Shown: positions 15,762 through 25,497, counted from the stretch's first letter. The stretch: DNA of 64,000 nt from Clostridia bacterium (GCA_017468085.1 JAFUJR010000030.1:1-64000); one strand, 5' to 3'. The notes: generated by a model from the letters alone, not told the origin. Program-made: numbers and translations.

Positions 15762-16844
15762 TCAAAGAGTTTCGCCCACATAATCGAGTACGCGGAAAAA
15801 TAAATCGGTGTTTTTATAGGTAATTTCACAAAGTCCGTTTTCGATTGCGTGTACAAGCTGCACGATTTGCGCGTTGAACGGCGTTTCTACGCCGACGGCT
15901 TTGCCTGCATTCACCACCGCGCCGTTTACAAAGTCAATTTCGCACCTTCTGCCGTTTTGCACGTCTTTGAGCATACCGGATAGGAGTTTTTTATGCTTTT
16001 TCATTGCAAATGGAAGTACCATGTACGCGATGAAACGTCTAAACGCCGTTTTTCCGCCGAGCAATTTTTCCATGTCGTGCCCCTGCATTTTTGCAAGCTG
16101 AACGCCGCTTGCTTTGGCAACGTCTATACATTCGCGCAAAATGCAAAGCGCGAGCTTGCGCGTTTTGTGCTTTTTCGCCACCTCGCCAAAGGTCATGCCG
16201 GTAACGACGGAAAGTCCCGAAAACGCCGCGTTAACGGCAAGTTTTGCCCATCTTGCGCCAAGTAGATTTTCACTTGCCGTTGCGAAGCTCTCATTGTTGT
16301 TTATTCTGCTTGCATAACCCAAAATTTCCGTAAGCAAGGGCGTGAACGCGTTGTCGTTTTGATAGCCGCCGATTTCCATACTCATCGCTTCGATTTTGGA
16401 CGTGAGCGCCACCTTCCCGCCGCCGATAAACGTCGCGCCGAACGAGGTCGCCGCGCCGTAGGTGCGCTCCGCGCCGATAATTTCGGCAACGCTTTGTTCG
16501 GGAAGTCCGTTCTGTGTAGTGCAAACGACGGTATTTTCGTGCATAAACGGAAGTAAATCCGTCAATATATCTGCGTTGTAACGCTGTTTGGTCATTAAAA
16601 AGATAACGTCGTACTTGCCCTGCATTTCGTCGGGCAAAAGGGCGTTGACCTTGACGTTGAACTCCACGCCGCCGTGCGCTTCCCAGACGACGGTTGCGCC
16701 GTTCGTTTTCATGCCCTCGACGTGCGCTTTATTGCGGGTGATGAGGTACACCTTTTCCAAACCGCCCTTGGTGAGGAACGCACCCAAGACCGTACCCATT
16801 GCGCCCGCGCCGTAGATTGCAATTTTTGCCTCGCGCGCCGTCAT
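15762..16844 (-). CDS. Ketopantoate reductase-family oxidoreductase
   Basis: A 360-residue PanE/ApbA-type enzyme. The N-terminal Rossmann fold has GAGAMG (residues 12-17) and IFLMTKQRYNADI, the QNG loop is TTQNGLPE, and the C-terminal helical domain contains the family's Lys in ARWAKLAVNAAFSG. PanE reduces 2-dehydropantoate to pantoate with NADPH for coenzyme A synthesis. No other pantothenate gene is in view, and clostridia often carry several PanE paralogues, so the substrate is uncertain. It is about 50 residues longer than Escherichia coli PanE. Its start overlaps the stop of the shikimate kinase-like gene by four bases. Confidence 0.8.
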   Translation of the reverse strand: MTAREAKIAIYGAGAMGTVLGAFLTKGGLEKVYLITRNKAHVEGMKTNGATVVWEAHGGVEFNVKVNALLPDEMQGKYDVIFLMTKQRYNADILTDLLPFMHENTVVCTTQNGLPEQSVAEIIGAERTYGAATSFGATFIGGGKVALTSKIEAMSMEIGGYQNDNAFTPLLTEILGYASRINNNESFATASENLLGARWAKLAVNAAFSGLSVVTGMTFGEVAKKHKTRKLALCILRECIDVAKASGVQLAKMQGHDMEKLLGGKTAFRRFIAYMVLPFAMKKHKKLLSGMLKDVQNGRRCEIDFVNGAVVNAGKAVGVETPFNAQIVQLVHAIENGLCEITYKNTDLFFRVLDYVGETL

Positions 16845-17356
16845 ACTCTTAACGCCTCTATTACGGCGTTGACCGCTTCCGCTTTCGTACCGTCGGGCAT
16901 TTCGACGATAATATCCGCGTATTTTTCGTACAAGGGAGTGCGTTCGTCATACAAATCCTGTAAGGTAAAGCCCTCTTTAAGCGCGACACCCCGCTTTTTT
17001 AAGTCGCCGAGCCGTCTTTTGATTACCTCGTACTTGTGTTTAAGATAGACGATTTTACCCATCGTTTTCAGTTTTTGCATAGCGTAATCGCGATAGATAA
17101 CGCTGCCGCCCGTCGCGATCACGCAACGGTTGGCGCAGAGTTCGGAATTGATTTTCGCCTCGATATCAAGGAAACCCTCCGTCCCCTTTTCCGCGATAAT
17201 TTCGCGTAAATGCTTGCCCTCGCGCGCGACGATAACGCTGTCGCTGTCGATGTAGCCGTAACCGAGCGTTTCGGAAACCTCTACACCGATTGTCGTTTTG
17301 CCGCAACCGGGCATACCAATCAAAATAATGTTGTTGTCGTAAGTAGGTTTTGCCAT
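16841..17356 (-). CDS. Shikimate kinase-like protein
   Basis: A 171-residue P-loop kinase of the AroK fold: Walker A GMPGCGKT (14-21), DSDS (37-40), TGGS (82-85) and YDERTPLYEKYAD near residue 137. AroK phosphorylates shikimate in the aromatic amino acid pathway. The shikimate-binding Arg of the usual FRxxE motif is replaced here (FLDIE, residues 62-66), as in a clostridial side branch that I recall being annotated as shikimate kinase. The real substrate is therefore open. No other aro gene is nearby. It overlaps the ketopantoate reductase-like gene by four bases and starts three bases after the Nudix gene stop. Confidence 0.7.
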   Translation of the reverse strand: MAKPTYDNNIILIGMPGCGKTTIGVEVSETLGYGYIDSDSVIVAREGKHLREIIAEKGTEGFLDIEAKINSELCANRCVIATGGSVIYRDYAMQKLKTMGKIVYLKHKYEVIKRRLGDLKKRGVALKEGFTLQDLYDERTPLYEKYADIIVEMPDGTKAEAVNAVIEALRV

Positions 17357-17359
17357 AAT

Positions 17360-17767
17360 TTATTCTCCAAACACTCTTTTCAGCGAGCCGAGTATATCCG
17401 CGTCGGCGGGCGCCCACTCCCTTTCGTCCAAGTCCTTGGGCGAGATCCACGCATAGCTTTCGTGTTCGTTGAGGGTAAACGCCGACAGCATTTCGCACTC
17501 ATACAGCGAAAGGGTAATGATAAAATCGGGATATTCAAAGGTATGTTTTGCATACATACCGCCCACCTTGACTTGCATATCAAGTTCTTCTTTTAATTCG
17601 CGCTTGACTGCCGCCTCGCCGCTTTCCCCTTGCTCGATTTTACCGCCGGGGAATTCGTATTTATGCGCGACGTAAGGATAGGGCGATTCGCCTCGCTTGG
17701 CAGCAAAGATTCTGCCTTTATCAAAGAGCAGAGCCGCCGCCACTTGTATATGCTTTTTTCCGTTCAT
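17360..17767 (-). CDS. MutT-like Nudix hydrolase
   Basis: A 135-residue cytoplasmic hydrolase of nucleoside diphosphates linked to another group. The Nudix box is intact and reads GGKIEQGESGEAAVKREL followed by KEELDM (about residues 41-64). The pattern HKYEFPGGK resembles MutT (8-oxo-dGTP pyrophosphohydrolase), which keeps oxidised guanine out of DNA. The ribosome binding site lies within a CGTACCTGCC dispersed-motif copy (minus-strand sense GGCAGG, six bases before the ATG). It is in a tight minus-strand run between the phosphatase and kinase genes. Confidence 0.85.
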   Translation of the reverse strand: MNGKKHIQVAAALLFDKGRIFAAKRGESPYPYVAHKYEFPGGKIEQGESGEAAVKRELKEELDMQVKVGGMYAKHTFEYPDFIITLSLYECEMLSAFTLNEHESYAWISPKDLDEREWAPADADILGSLKRVFGE

Positions 17768-17791
17768 CTCGTACCTGCCTGTGCCTTTTTA

Positions 17792-18523
17792 TTAGTCGTG
17801 TCGCGTTTCGTCCTCGTAAACCTCGCAAAAACGAGCCGCAAACGAGGGAGCTTCGCCGCCTGCGTATAAATGCCCCGTATCCCCAAAACCCGCGCAACGG
17901 AACACCGCTTTCCCCTTTCTGCGTTCCTCGGTGTACAGGGTAGTAACCGACGAGGTGAGCGCGCCGAAATGGTGCGCTAAGGGAATGGGCGAAATGTTGC
18001 AAAGATGGGATAAAAGCACGATTTCCAAGCCGCCGTGGCAGAAAAACGCGAGCGTGTCGTGATTACCTTGCTCCGTTTCGTACAATCTGCCAACGCGCGT
18101 ATAACCGTGGGATTTAAGCACCTCGTCAAATCCTTCCGTTACGTAGCGATAGCGATTTGCCATTTCGGAAGAACGGTAAAAATCTTGGTCTAACCACTCG
18201 TCCTTTAAATACATTTTATCGATTTTCGTCCAAAATTCGGGCAATAAATCCCAAAAAATATGCTTAAATTCGCCCGAGGGCAGAGTGTGCGGCGCGCCAA
18301 ATTCTTGCAGCCAATCTTTCACGACGACCTCGTTTTCCTTGCCCAGCGCCTTGGCTACGTGGGCGCAAGTATCCTTGGCTCTGCCAAGCGGCGAGCAATA
18401 AATATAATCAATTTTTTCCTTTCCCAATCTATCGGCAAGCAAAGCCGCTTCTCTGTGCCCTTTTTCGGTGAGCGTGTCGTGTTCGTAATCGGGGTCGCCG
18501 TGGCGGATTAACATGATGCGCAT
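17792..18523 (-). CDS. Histidine phosphatase-family protein
   Basis: A 243-residue enzyme of the phosphoglycerate-mutase-like histidine phosphatase group. The catalytic motif is IRHG near residue 6. The second Arg lies in YCSPLGRAKDT (about 58-68), and the second His is in FFCHGG near residue 160. Members act on sugar phosphates, nucleotides or phosphoserine, and the substrate cannot be told from sequence. The gene ends 24 bases before the Nudix start and starts one base after the hemW stop, which suggests one transcript. Confidence 0.85.
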   Translation of the reverse strand: MRIMLIRHGDPDYEHDTLTEKGHREAALLADRLGKEKIDYIYCSPLGRAKDTCAHVAKALGKENEVVVKDWLQEFGAPHTLPSGEFKHIFWDLLPEFWTKIDKMYLKDEWLDQDFYRSSEMANRYRYVTEGFDEVLKSHGYTRVGRLYETEQGNHDTLAFFCHGGLEIVLLSHLCNISPIPLAHHFGALTSSVTTLYTEERRKGKAVFRCAGFGDTGHLYAGGEAPSFAARFCEVYEDETRHD

Positions 18524-18524
18524 A

Positions 18525-19643
18525 TTATCTTTCCTCTTCCATAAAGTGCATTAAGATGGAATTTTGTACGTACAAATATTCGTCCTTGATACGCAAAACG
18601 TCGCCGTTAAGTTCTAAATATTCCGCCGCCTTTTTAAGCGCAACGGGAAAATCGTCGGCGAGCGAAGTACCGAAAGCCTCTTTGTACGCCTGCATGGAAA
18701 GCCCCTTCGACGTGCGAAGCGCAAGCATGACGAACTCGAATTTCGCGTCGTCCTCCTCCACCCTTTCGCTGGTAACGGCGGGGAAGAAACCCGAAATCAC
18801 GCACTTCATATATTCGTCCAAATCGAGGGTATTGGTGAAGCGCTGACCGCACATAAACGAGCTTGCGGAAACGCCCACGCCGATGTACTCGCCGCGCTTC
18901 CAATAATTGAGGTTGTGGCGGCTTTCGTATCCCTCTTTGGCAAAATTGGAAATTTCGTAACGCTTAAAACCGTTTTCTTCCAAAATCTTTCTGCCAAATT
19001 CGTACATTTCCGCAACCTCGTCGGAATCGGGCAGCTCGCCGTTTAAATAATCGGTAAAAATGGGCGTGCCGTCTTCCACCGTCAACGCGTACATGGATAT
19101 GTGCTTTGAGCCGCAAGCCATCGCAAGCTCGATGGTTTTTCTTACGTCCTCTTTGGTTTGATTTTTAAGCCCGAGCATAACGTCCGTGCTGAAATTTTGT
19201 CCCTTTAAGAGCTTGGTTGCATACACGTAATCGCGCGCGTTGTGAATTCTGCCAAGGTCGGCAAGCTGTTCGTCGATTGCCGTTTGCAAACCGATGGAAA
19301 AACGGTTGACGCCCGCCTTTAAGTAGGTTTCCACCTTACTCTCCCCTATCGTACCGGGGTTAAGCTCCAAAGTGATTTCCGCGTCTTTCGTCAGTTTAAA
19401 GCAACTGCGGATTTGATTCATCGCGCCCAAAATGAGCTTGGGAGGGATATACGAAGGCGTGCCGCCGCCGAAATACACGGTGTCGAACTCGTAGTTTTTC
19501 AGCTCCTCCCCGCGCATTTTTAATTCTTTGTAAAGACAAGCCATGTACGCCTCGGCGTACTCGATTTTGTCGGGGAAGGAAGTGAAATCGCAATAGGAGC
19601 ATTTGTGTCTGCAAAAAGGAACGTGAATATAAATTCCTGCCAT
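18525..19643 (-). CDS. hemW: Radical SAM protein HemW
   Basis: A 372-residue radical SAM enzyme. The iron-sulfur cluster motif is C11-x3-C15-x2-C18 (PFCRHKCSYCDF), followed by YFGGGTPSYI and ELNPGT, all typical of HemW (formerly taken for an oxygen-independent coproporphyrinogen oxidase). Known HemW proteins bind haem and insert it into respiratory proteins. The extra N-terminal residues of true HemN are absent, which supports HemW. In many Bacillota hemW lies beside lepA, as it nearly does here, with only the small alkyltransferase gene between them. Confidence 0.92.
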   Translation of the reverse strand: MAGIYIHVPFCRHKCSYCDFTSFPDKIEYAEAYMACLYKELKMRGEELKNYEFDTVYFGGGTPSYIPPKLILGAMNQIRSCFKLTKDAEITLELNPGTIGESKVETYLKAGVNRFSIGLQTAIDEQLADLGRIHNARDYVYATKLLKGQNFSTDVMLGLKNQTKEDVRKTIELAMACGSKHISMYALTVEDGTPIFTDYLNGELPDSDEVAEMYEFGRKILEENGFKRYEISNFAKEGYESRHNLNYWKRGEYIGVGVSASSFMCGQRFTNTLDLDEYMKCVISGFFPAVTSERVEEDDAKFEFVMLALRTSKGLSMQAYKEAFGTSLADDFPVALKKAAEYLELNGDVLRIKDEYLYVQNSILMHFMEEER

Positions 19644-19661
19644 AATATTTTCCTTTCGGCG

Positions 19662-19985
19662 TTATTCGCCGAGCTGTAATTTGCCTTGATAAAGATATTT
19701 GTTTAAATCGACGGTGTAGTTTTCGTCCACCGCCACCCCCTCCTTACGGAGTAGTTCCGCTTGTACGTCCTCGCCGCCGAACGCAAACGCAGGCGCAAGC
19801 CGACCAAAACGGTTGACTACGCGGTGGCAAGGAATAACGAAAGGTTGGGGATTGACGTGCAGAGCATAGCCAACCTGCCGCGCGCAACGCGGCGCACCGA
19901 TGGCATAGGCAATTTGTCCGTACGTAACCACTTTGCCTTGGGGAACTTGTTTTAAAATTTCGTATACTTTCTCGAAAAAAGTCAT
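19662..19985 (-). CDS. MGMT-family DNA alkyltransferase (short form)
   Basis: A 107-residue protein covering only the C-terminal domain of O6-alkylguanine-DNA alkyltransferase: helix-turn-helix GKVVTYGQIAYAIGAPRCARQVG and active-site IPCHRVV with C53. In this family the Cys takes the alkyl group from guanine. The length is that of alkyltransferase-like proteins, but those have Trp in place of Cys, so this one may be active. The open frame reaches 20048, but its extra N-terminus would be encoded by repeat element A, so the ATG at 19985 is the likely start. No clear Shine-Dalgarno sequence precedes it. Confidence 0.8.
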   Translation of the reverse strand: MTFFEKVYEILKQVPQGKVVTYGQIAYAIGAPRCARQVGYALHVNPQPFVIPCHRVVNRFGRLAPAFAFGGEDVQAELLRKEGVAVDENYTVDLNKYLYQGKLQLGE

Positions 19986-20007
19986 ATTTAATGTCGTTAT
20001 TGAAAAA

Positions 20008-20047
20008 AGATACACTCGACTTCGCTTGCGCTCCGCTCGGTATGACA
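20008..20047. repeat. Repeat element family A, half unit (copy 2)
   Basis: GATACACTCGACTTCGCTTG followed by a segment ending CTCGGTATGACA matches the right half of the unit at 13958-14047. It lies between lepA and the alkyltransferase gene. Confidence 0.75.
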
Positions 20048-20141
20048 ATTAACCCGTAGAATAGATACGCCCATACAGATACGCGAACAAATCAAAGAAC
20101 GAACGGCAAATAGTAAGACAAAGTCAAAGCATTGCCTTGTT

Positions 20142-21950
20142 TTAGTCTTTGTTGGTTTTGAGAATCTCCATAAACACCTCGCTCGGTACGTCCACGCTGC
20201 CCACCTTGCGCATACGCTTTTTACCCTCTTTCTGCTTTTCGAGGAGTTTACGTTTACGTGTGATGTCGCCGCCGTAGCACTTGGCAAGTACGTCTTTGCG
20301 CACCGCCTTTACCGTTTCGCGCGCGATGATTTTTCCACCCACCGCCGCCTGCACGGGAATTTCGAACAGCTGACGGGGAATTGCTTCCTTCAAATTTTCG
20401 CACAGCGTTCTGCCGCGTTCGTACGCTCTGCCCTCGAAAACGATGATAGACAGCGCGTCGCAAATTTCGCCGTTGAGCAAAATATCCAACCGCACGAGCT
20501 TAGAGCGTTGATAACCTGCCAGCTCGTAGTCAAAGCTCGCATATCCTTTCGTTCTCGATTTCAAGCTGTCGAAAAAGTCGTACACGATTTCGTTCAAGGG
20601 CAGGGTGTATTCCAGCTTCACGCGCCGTTCGTCCATGTACGTCATATTTTTGAATACGCCGCGCTTTTCTTTACACAAATCCATAACGGGCCCCATATAA
20701 TCGGGGGGCGTGTAGACCTCGGCTTTGACGATAGGCTCTTCCATATATTCGATGTCCGACGGGTCGGGCATGTGCGAGGGATTGTCTACGTAAAGTTCCT
20801 CGCCGTTCGTTTTGTGTACGAGATAGCTAACGCTCGGCGCAGTGGTGATAATGTCCAGATTGAATTCGCGCTCGATGCGTTCTTGGATAATTTCCATATG
20901 CAAAAGTCCAAGGAAACCGCAACGGAAACCAAACCCCAAAGCCACCGAATTGTCGGGCTCGAAAATGAGCGCGGCGTCGTTGAGTTGTAATTTTAAAATC
21001 GCCTCTTTTAAATCGTTAAATTTACTGCCGTCCAAGGGGTAAATTCCACAGAACACGACGGGCTGCACCTTTTTATAGCCGGGTAACGGCTCTTTTGCGG
21101 GGTTGTTTGCAAGCGTAACGGTATCGCCTACGGCTACGTCCTGAATAGACTTGATAGACGCCGCGATATAACCGACCTCGCCTGCCTTTAACGCCTCTTT
21201 GGGGAATAAACTGGGCGCGAACGCACCGACCTCCGTTACGTCGTAGGTCGTACTGGATAAGAACGGCTTGATCTTATCCCCCACCTTCACCTCGCCGTCC
21301 ATAATACGTACGAAGAGGATAACCCCTTTATAGTTATCGTAATAGCTATCGAAAATGAGCGCTTTAAGAGGCGCGTCCGTTTCGCCGTCAGGCGACGGGA
21401 AATATTGGGTGATCGCCTCCAACAAATCCTCGATGTTCGTTCCCTCTTTTGCGGAAACGCAAGGAATGCCGTCCGCGGGCAAGCCGATGACGTCCTCAAT
21501 TTCCTTTTTTACCTCGTCCACGCGTGCGCTGGGCAAGTCGATTTTATTGATGACGGGCAGAATTTCCAAATCGTTCTCGAGCGCCAAATATACGTTGGCA
21601 AGCGTTTGCGCCTCTACGCCCTGCGTAGCGTCTACGACCAGAATTGCGCCCTCGCACGCCGCCAAGGAACGGCTGACTTCATAAGTGAAGTCGACGTGTC
21701 CCGGGGTGTCGATGAGGTTAAACTCGTATTCCTTTCCGTCCTTCGCCGTATAGTACATACGCACGGGCGTGAGCTTAATGGTGATGCCGCGCTCCCGCTC
21801 GATGTCCATACTGTCTAAAAGCTGTTCTTCCATATCCCGTTTAGAAACCTGCCCCGTGCGTTCGATCAATCTGTCCGCAAGGGTGCTTTTCCCGTGGTCG
21901 ATATGCGCTATGATACAAAAATTTCTTAAAAGCTTATTGGGTTTTGCCAT
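20142..21950 (-). CDS. lepA: Elongation factor 4 (LepA)
   Basis: A 602-residue translational GTPase that binds stalled ribosomes and back-translocates tRNA. The G motifs are complete: AHIDHGKST (15-23), DTPGH in switch II and NKID. It has the LepA-specific C-terminal domain with [25 protein letters not shown] residues near the end, and normal length for the family. It is the first gene upstream of the alkyltransferase and hemW, all on the minus strand. AAGG lies eight bases before the ATG. Confidence 0.97.
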   Translation of the reverse strand: MAKPNKLLRNFCIIAHIDHGKSTLADRLIERTGQVSKRDMEEQLLDSMDIERERGITIKLTPVRMYYTAKDGKEYEFNLIDTPGHVDFTYEVSRSLAACEGAILVVDATQGVEAQTLANVYLALENDLEILPVINKIDLPSARVDEVKKEIEDVIGLPADGIPCVSAKEGTNIEDLLEAITQYFPSPDGETDAPLKALIFDSYYDNYKGVILFVRIMDGEVKVGDKIKPFLSSTTYDVTEVGAFAPSLFPKEALKAGEVGYIAASIKSIQDVAVGDTVTLANNPAKEPLPGYKKVQPVVFCGIYPLDGSKFNDLKEAILKLQLNDAALIFEPDNSVALGFGFRCGFLGLLHMEIIQERIEREFNLDIITTAPSVSYLVHKTNGEELYVDNPSHMPDPSDIEYMEEPIVKAEVYTPPDYMGPVMDLCKEKRGVFKNMTYMDERRVKLEYTLPLNEIVYDFFDSLKSRTKGYASFDYELAGYQRSKLVRLDILLNGEICDALSIIVFEGRAYERGRTLCENLKEAIPRQLFEIPVQAAVGGKIIARETVKAVRKDVLAKCYGGDITRKRKLLEKQKEGKKRMRKVGSVDVPSEVFMEILKTNKD

Positions 21951-22018
21951 AAATTTACCTTATTAAAATTGCCTTTCACTTGTTGTTTTGCCGTAGATCT
22001 TACCGTGAGGACTTCGCC

Positions 22019-22912
22019 TTATTTCTTTTCCCTAAAATACTCTAAAAAGCTATGGAGCGCATAGGAAACGGGTCTGTCTTTAGGCAAGAGCATTCCTACG
22101 GAACGGGCGGGAAGTACGGGGTCGGTTTTCAACTCGAACAGTTCTCCGTCGCGCAGACGACGAGCAACGTATTCGCGCGGGATCACCCCCACGCCCATAC
22201 CGCGCCAAACAAGACGTTTCATCAAATCCCAACTGCCCACCTCGATGGACGGGCGGAGCTTGACGCCGCCGTTCGCCAAAAAAGCGTCGAAGGAACGGCG
22301 CGCTACCGTGTGCTTATCCATCATAATAAGCGGATATTTCTTTAACTTCGACAAAGGTATTTCTTTTTCCGTAAGCTCCTTATATTTTTCACCGACCACG
22401 AAAACGTCGTTTAAACGCATAAAATCCCCCTCGAGCGTCAATTCGGGATCCACCTCGATAGGCAGATTGACGAACGCCACGTCGCAACGGTCAGCTTTTA
22501 ATTTTTCGATAGTTTCGGGGGTTAAATCTGCTAATAGTTCAATTTTTACCGACGGGAAACGCTCGTGAAATTCCACGATTTTATCCGCGAGAAAATACTC
22601 GAAAATGGTGTCGCTTGCGCCGATACGGATCGTACCTGACGCCGAGGTTTTCATTTGTTCGATTCGATTTTCCGCCTCGCTGAAAAGCTGTAATGCGCGC
22701 TCGACCTCGCCAAAAATGAGCTTGCCGCCCTGCTCTGTCAATTCCATGCCGCGATGGGTACGGGTAAAGAGAGGAACGCCCAACTGATTTTCAAGCTGCT
22801 TTATCGTTTGCGAAACGGCGGGCTGCGAAATATAAAGCTCTTCCGCCGCGCGCGTTAAACTGCCGCATTTTGCGACCATATAGAAAACTCTATACAACTC
22901 TAAATTTATCAT
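22019..22912 (-). CDS. LysR-family transcriptional regulator
   Basis: A 297-residue DNA-binding regulator. The N-terminal winged helix is LTRAAEELYISQPAVSQTIK (about residues 18-37), followed by a two-lobed periplasmic-binding-like effector domain. GTIRIGASDTIFEYFL resembles CysB/CbbR-type members. LysR genes usually regulate a divergent neighbour, but here both flanking genes read the same way, so the target is unknown. The space before its start contains the GGGGCAGGTACG dispersed motif, whose CAGG may serve as the ribosome binding site. Confidence 0.88.
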   Translation of the reverse strand: MINLELYRVFYMVAKCGSLTRAAEELYISQPAVSQTIKQLENQLGVPLFTRTHRGMELTEQGGKLIFGEVERALQLFSEAENRIEQMKTSASGTIRIGASDTIFEYFLADKIVEFHERFPSVKIELLADLTPETIEKLKADRCDVAFVNLPIEVDPELTLEGDFMRLNDVFVVGEKYKELTEKEIPLSKLKKYPLIMMDKHTVARRSFDAFLANGGVKLRPSIEVGSWDLMKRLVWRGMGVGVIPREYVARRLRDGELFELKTDPVLPARSVGMLLPKDRPVSYALHSFLEYFREKK

Positions 22913-22936
22913 AAACTCGTACCTGCCCCGTCCTTT

Positions 22937-24280
22937 TTATTTTCCCACGCAGAATTTCGCAAAAATTTCTTCAATGATCGCCTCGGTTGCCGTTTCGCCC
23001 GTGATTTCGCCAAGCGCGTCCCAAGCCTCCTTAACGTCAATTCCAATCAAATCTAACGGTTGCCCCATATCGCACGCCGCAATCGCTTTTTTGAGGCTTT
23101 CCTGCGCGCGCACTAAAGCGTCGAAGTGCCGCTGTTCAATCAAGAACGCCGCGTCCTCGCCGCGCTCGCCAAAGCTCTTTTCGTAAAGCAAACGTTTGAG
23201 CTTTTGCACGCCCGCGCCCGTAACGGCGGAGGTCATCACGTCCGCGTCCGTCGGCGTTTCATCCTCTGTCAAATCGATTTTATTAAACACCTTGATCAAG
23301 GGCTTGTCTTTGAGCATGGCAAGCACCTTGCCGTCCTCTTCGTCTAAGCCCGCGCTGTAATCGGCAACGAACACCGCCACGTCCGCCGAACGGATAATCG
23401 CTTCCGCGCGCTCGATACCGATGTTTTCAATCATATCTCCGCTCTCGCGCACGCCCGCCGTGTCGTAGAGGTTAAATTTTCGTCCGTCGATTTCCAAAAC
23501 CCCTTCCACTGCGTCGCGCGTTGTGCCTGCTACGTTGGAAACGATTGCTTTATCGTAGCCGAGCAGTTTATTTAAAAGAGAGCTTTTGCCCGTGTTGGGC
23601 TTACCGCAGATGGCGACGGTAACGCCGTTTTTGATTTTTTTACCCACCGCATAGCCCGAAGATATGCTTTCCGTTTTTATCAAAATATTTTTGAGCGCAA
23701 CGACAAGCTCGGCAATATGCTGTTCTTCAATATCCTCCTCGGGATAGTCGACGGAAACGTCGATCCCCGCAAGCAGGGTTTTGAGCTCGGCTTGCAAATC
23801 GCGCACCTTATTCGTCAATTTTTCGCTGTAAAGAAGAAAACCCGCCTTCACCTCGGCGTCCGATTCGCCGTTGATCATATCCGCGACCCCCTCTGCCGAA
23901 GCCAAGGAAAGTTTGCCGTTTAAAAAAGCGCGTTTGGTAAATTCCCCTTTGCCCGCGGGCTTTGCACCCAAACGGAAAGTTTGACGGAGTATGCCGCGCG
24001 CAATATTTTCACCGCCGTGGCATTGGAATTCTACGATATCCTCACCCGTATAGCTTGCAGGCGCTTTGAAATATACGCAAAGTCCGTAATCGGTAAAACT
24101 GCCCCCGTCGATCTGACCGGGGTACATGCGGTAAGGTTCAAACGCCGAAACCTCCGTTTTCCCGACGGGCTTGAACATTTGCTCTGCGATTTTCAACGGG
24201 TCTTTACCGCTGATGCGAATGATGGCAACGCCCCCTTTCCCTGCGGGTGTGGCAATCGCCGCGATATTGTTTTCCAACAT
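22937..24280 (-). CDS. mnmE: tRNA modification GTPase MnmE
   Basis: A 447-residue GTPase that, with MnmG, adds the carboxymethylaminomethyl group to U34 of certain tRNAs. The formyl-THF-binding N-domain begins NNIAAIATPAGKGGVAIIRI. The G domain is inserted in a helical domain: GKPNTGKSSLLN near residue 226, DTAGV near 275, NKIDL near 336. The C-terminal catalytic Cys is in the expected end FCVGK. The frame extends to 24310, but GGAG eight bases before the ATG at 24280 and the family's usual beginning support this start. Confidence 0.96.
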   Translation of the reverse strand: MLENNIAAIATPAGKGGVAIIRISGKDPLKIAEQMFKPVGKTEVSAFEPYRMYPGQIDGGSFTDYGLCVYFKAPASYTGEDIVEFQCHGGENIARGILRQTFRLGAKPAGKGEFTKRAFLNGKLSLASAEGVADMINGESDAEVKAGFLLYSEKLTNKVRDLQAELKTLLAGIDVSVDYPEEDIEEQHIAELVVALKNILIKTESISSGYAVGKKIKNGVTVAICGKPNTGKSSLLNKLLGYDKAIVSNVAGTTRDAVEGVLEIDGRKFNLYDTAGVRESGDMIENIGIERAEAIIRSADVAVFVADYSAGLDEEDGKVLAMLKDKPLIKVFNKIDLTEDETPTDADVMTSAVTGAGVQKLKRLLYEKSFGERGEDAAFLIEQRHFDALVRAQESLKKAIAACDMGQPLDLIGIDVKEAWDALGEITGETATEAIIEEIFAKFCVGK

Positions 24281-24375
24281 ACTTTTTTTCTCCGTTTTCT
24301 CCGTCCGCAATGCGTTCGGTTTTCTCTATCCGCGCCACGCTTTCGTGTCATAACTGAAAATTATACTTCTAAACT

Positions 24376-24404
24376 ATTATACCACAGTATTTTTTGCGTG
24401 TAAA
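24376..24404 (-). promoter_or_regulatory. Promoter of mnmE
   Basis: On the minus strand TTTACA (24399-24404), 17 bases, TATAAT (24376-24381). It lies between the terminator of the upstream operon and mnmE. Confidence 0.75.
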
Positions 24405-24437
24405 CCGTTTGAGGGCTACATTATATAAAAAATATAT

Positions 24438-24480
24438 AAAAAAGAACGGAGAATATAATCTCTTCTTATCCTCCGTCCCG
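24438..24480 (-). terminator. Terminator of the ecf-truA operon
   Basis: On the minus strand ACGGAG / CTCCGT arms (24471-24476 and 24446-24451) are followed by TCTTTTTTAT. Confidence 0.6.
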
Positions 24481-24508
24481 TTTTTATATGCAGTTGTAGG
24501 TGTGGGTA

Positions 24509-25495
24509 TCAGTTGAAAAACTCATCCGAGCCGCCCGAATCTCCCGCTTGGGTATTTTCGCCCGAATTTGCGTTCTGTCCGTTTGAATTAGACTGATTGG
24601 AAGAAAATTCTTCAAAGGGATCGGACGGCGCGCTTTGTCCGTTTTGAGGGTTGCCCTGCGCGCTTTGTCCGTTCTGCCAACCCTGACCGTTTTGAGGGTT
24701 GCCGTACGGCGTTCCGTAGGGATTGTTGTAGGGGTTTCCGTAAGGGTTTGCTTGTTGTTGGCGGTTGAAATAATCCGCGCGACGCCTGCGCATCCACTCG
24801 TCGTAATCAATCGGCTGTTTATTCTTCAATACGAAGATGATGATATAACGCGAAATGGGTACGAACAACGCCAAAAGGGAAAGAATAAAGTAATTCTTCG
24901 GCGCGTATTTTTTGAAGATTGCAAGCACGACGATAAGCATCAGCACCTCGGTTGCAAACTCGAATATCGCAATAATATAAGAGCTGTAAACGTAGAAGTT
25001 ATACACGACTTTAGCAAAGCCCGTTAAACCCGACCAATATACGCCCGTTACGACTTCCACGTTGCCGACGGTTTCCTTTACTTCATTAAGCAGATGTCCG
25101 CAACCGATATACAAATACATCTGCGAGGCAACGACCAAACCGCAAATAACGAACGCCAACACTTGCGCAATCAGCGCATACACGCCCGCGTTTTTCATTT
25201 TTCTGCCAAAGAAACTGCATTTGCCCGCCAGTTTGCTCATATATAAGGTGCTTGCAAAAGGAATAAACGCCAAATACCTTTTAGGCATATTCTGTTTTTT
25301 CGCCATATAATACAGACCAAAGCCCTGCAAAACAAAGAGTATCGCCCAAAGTCCAAACGCGACGGCTAAACTTGTAAAAAGCCAAGCGCCATAACTTGAA
25401 AATCCGCCCTTGAAGCCGGGATTTACCGCCCCCAAAGTATCAAAAAAGGTTTGGAGGAATGTTGAAACAAAATCGTATAATTGATATATTTCCAT
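24509..25495 (-). CDS. Membrane protein with Asn/Gly/Gln-rich tail
   Basis: A 328-residue protein of unknown family. About five membrane segments (residues 38-62, 105-128, 150-175, 180-200 and 208-225) are followed by a cytoplasmic YDEWMRRRRADYF stretch. The last 90 residues are low-complexity: NPYGNPYNNPYGTPYGNP, repeated QNGQ, then an Asn/Ser/Gly tail ending GGSDEFFN. Similar tails occur in other clostridial membrane proteins of unknown role. It starts two bases after the truA stop, so it belongs to the ecf-truA transcript. I do not assign a function. Confidence 0.7.
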   Translation of the reverse strand: MEIYQLYDFVSTFLQTFFDTLGAVNPGFKGGFSSYGAWLFTSLAVAFGLWAILFVLQGFGLYYMAKKQNMPKRYLAFIPFASTLYMSKLAGKCSFFGRKMKNAGVYALIAQVLAFVICGLVVASQMYLYIGCGHLLNEVKETVGNVEVVTGVYWSGLTGFAKVVYNFYVYSSYIIAIFEFATEVLMLIVVLAIFKKYAPKNYFILSLLALFVPISRYIIIFVLKNKQPIDYDEWMRRRRADYFNRQQQANPYGNPYNNPYGTPYGNPQNGQGWQNGQSAQGNPQNGQSAPSDPFEEFSSNQSNSNGQNANSGENTQAGDSGGSDEFFN

Positions 25496-25497
25496 CG

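Noticed and set aside
19986..20048. N-terminal extension of the alkyltransferase frame
   Set aside because: These codons fall in repeat element A and have no family similarity; the ATG at 19985 fits the domain.
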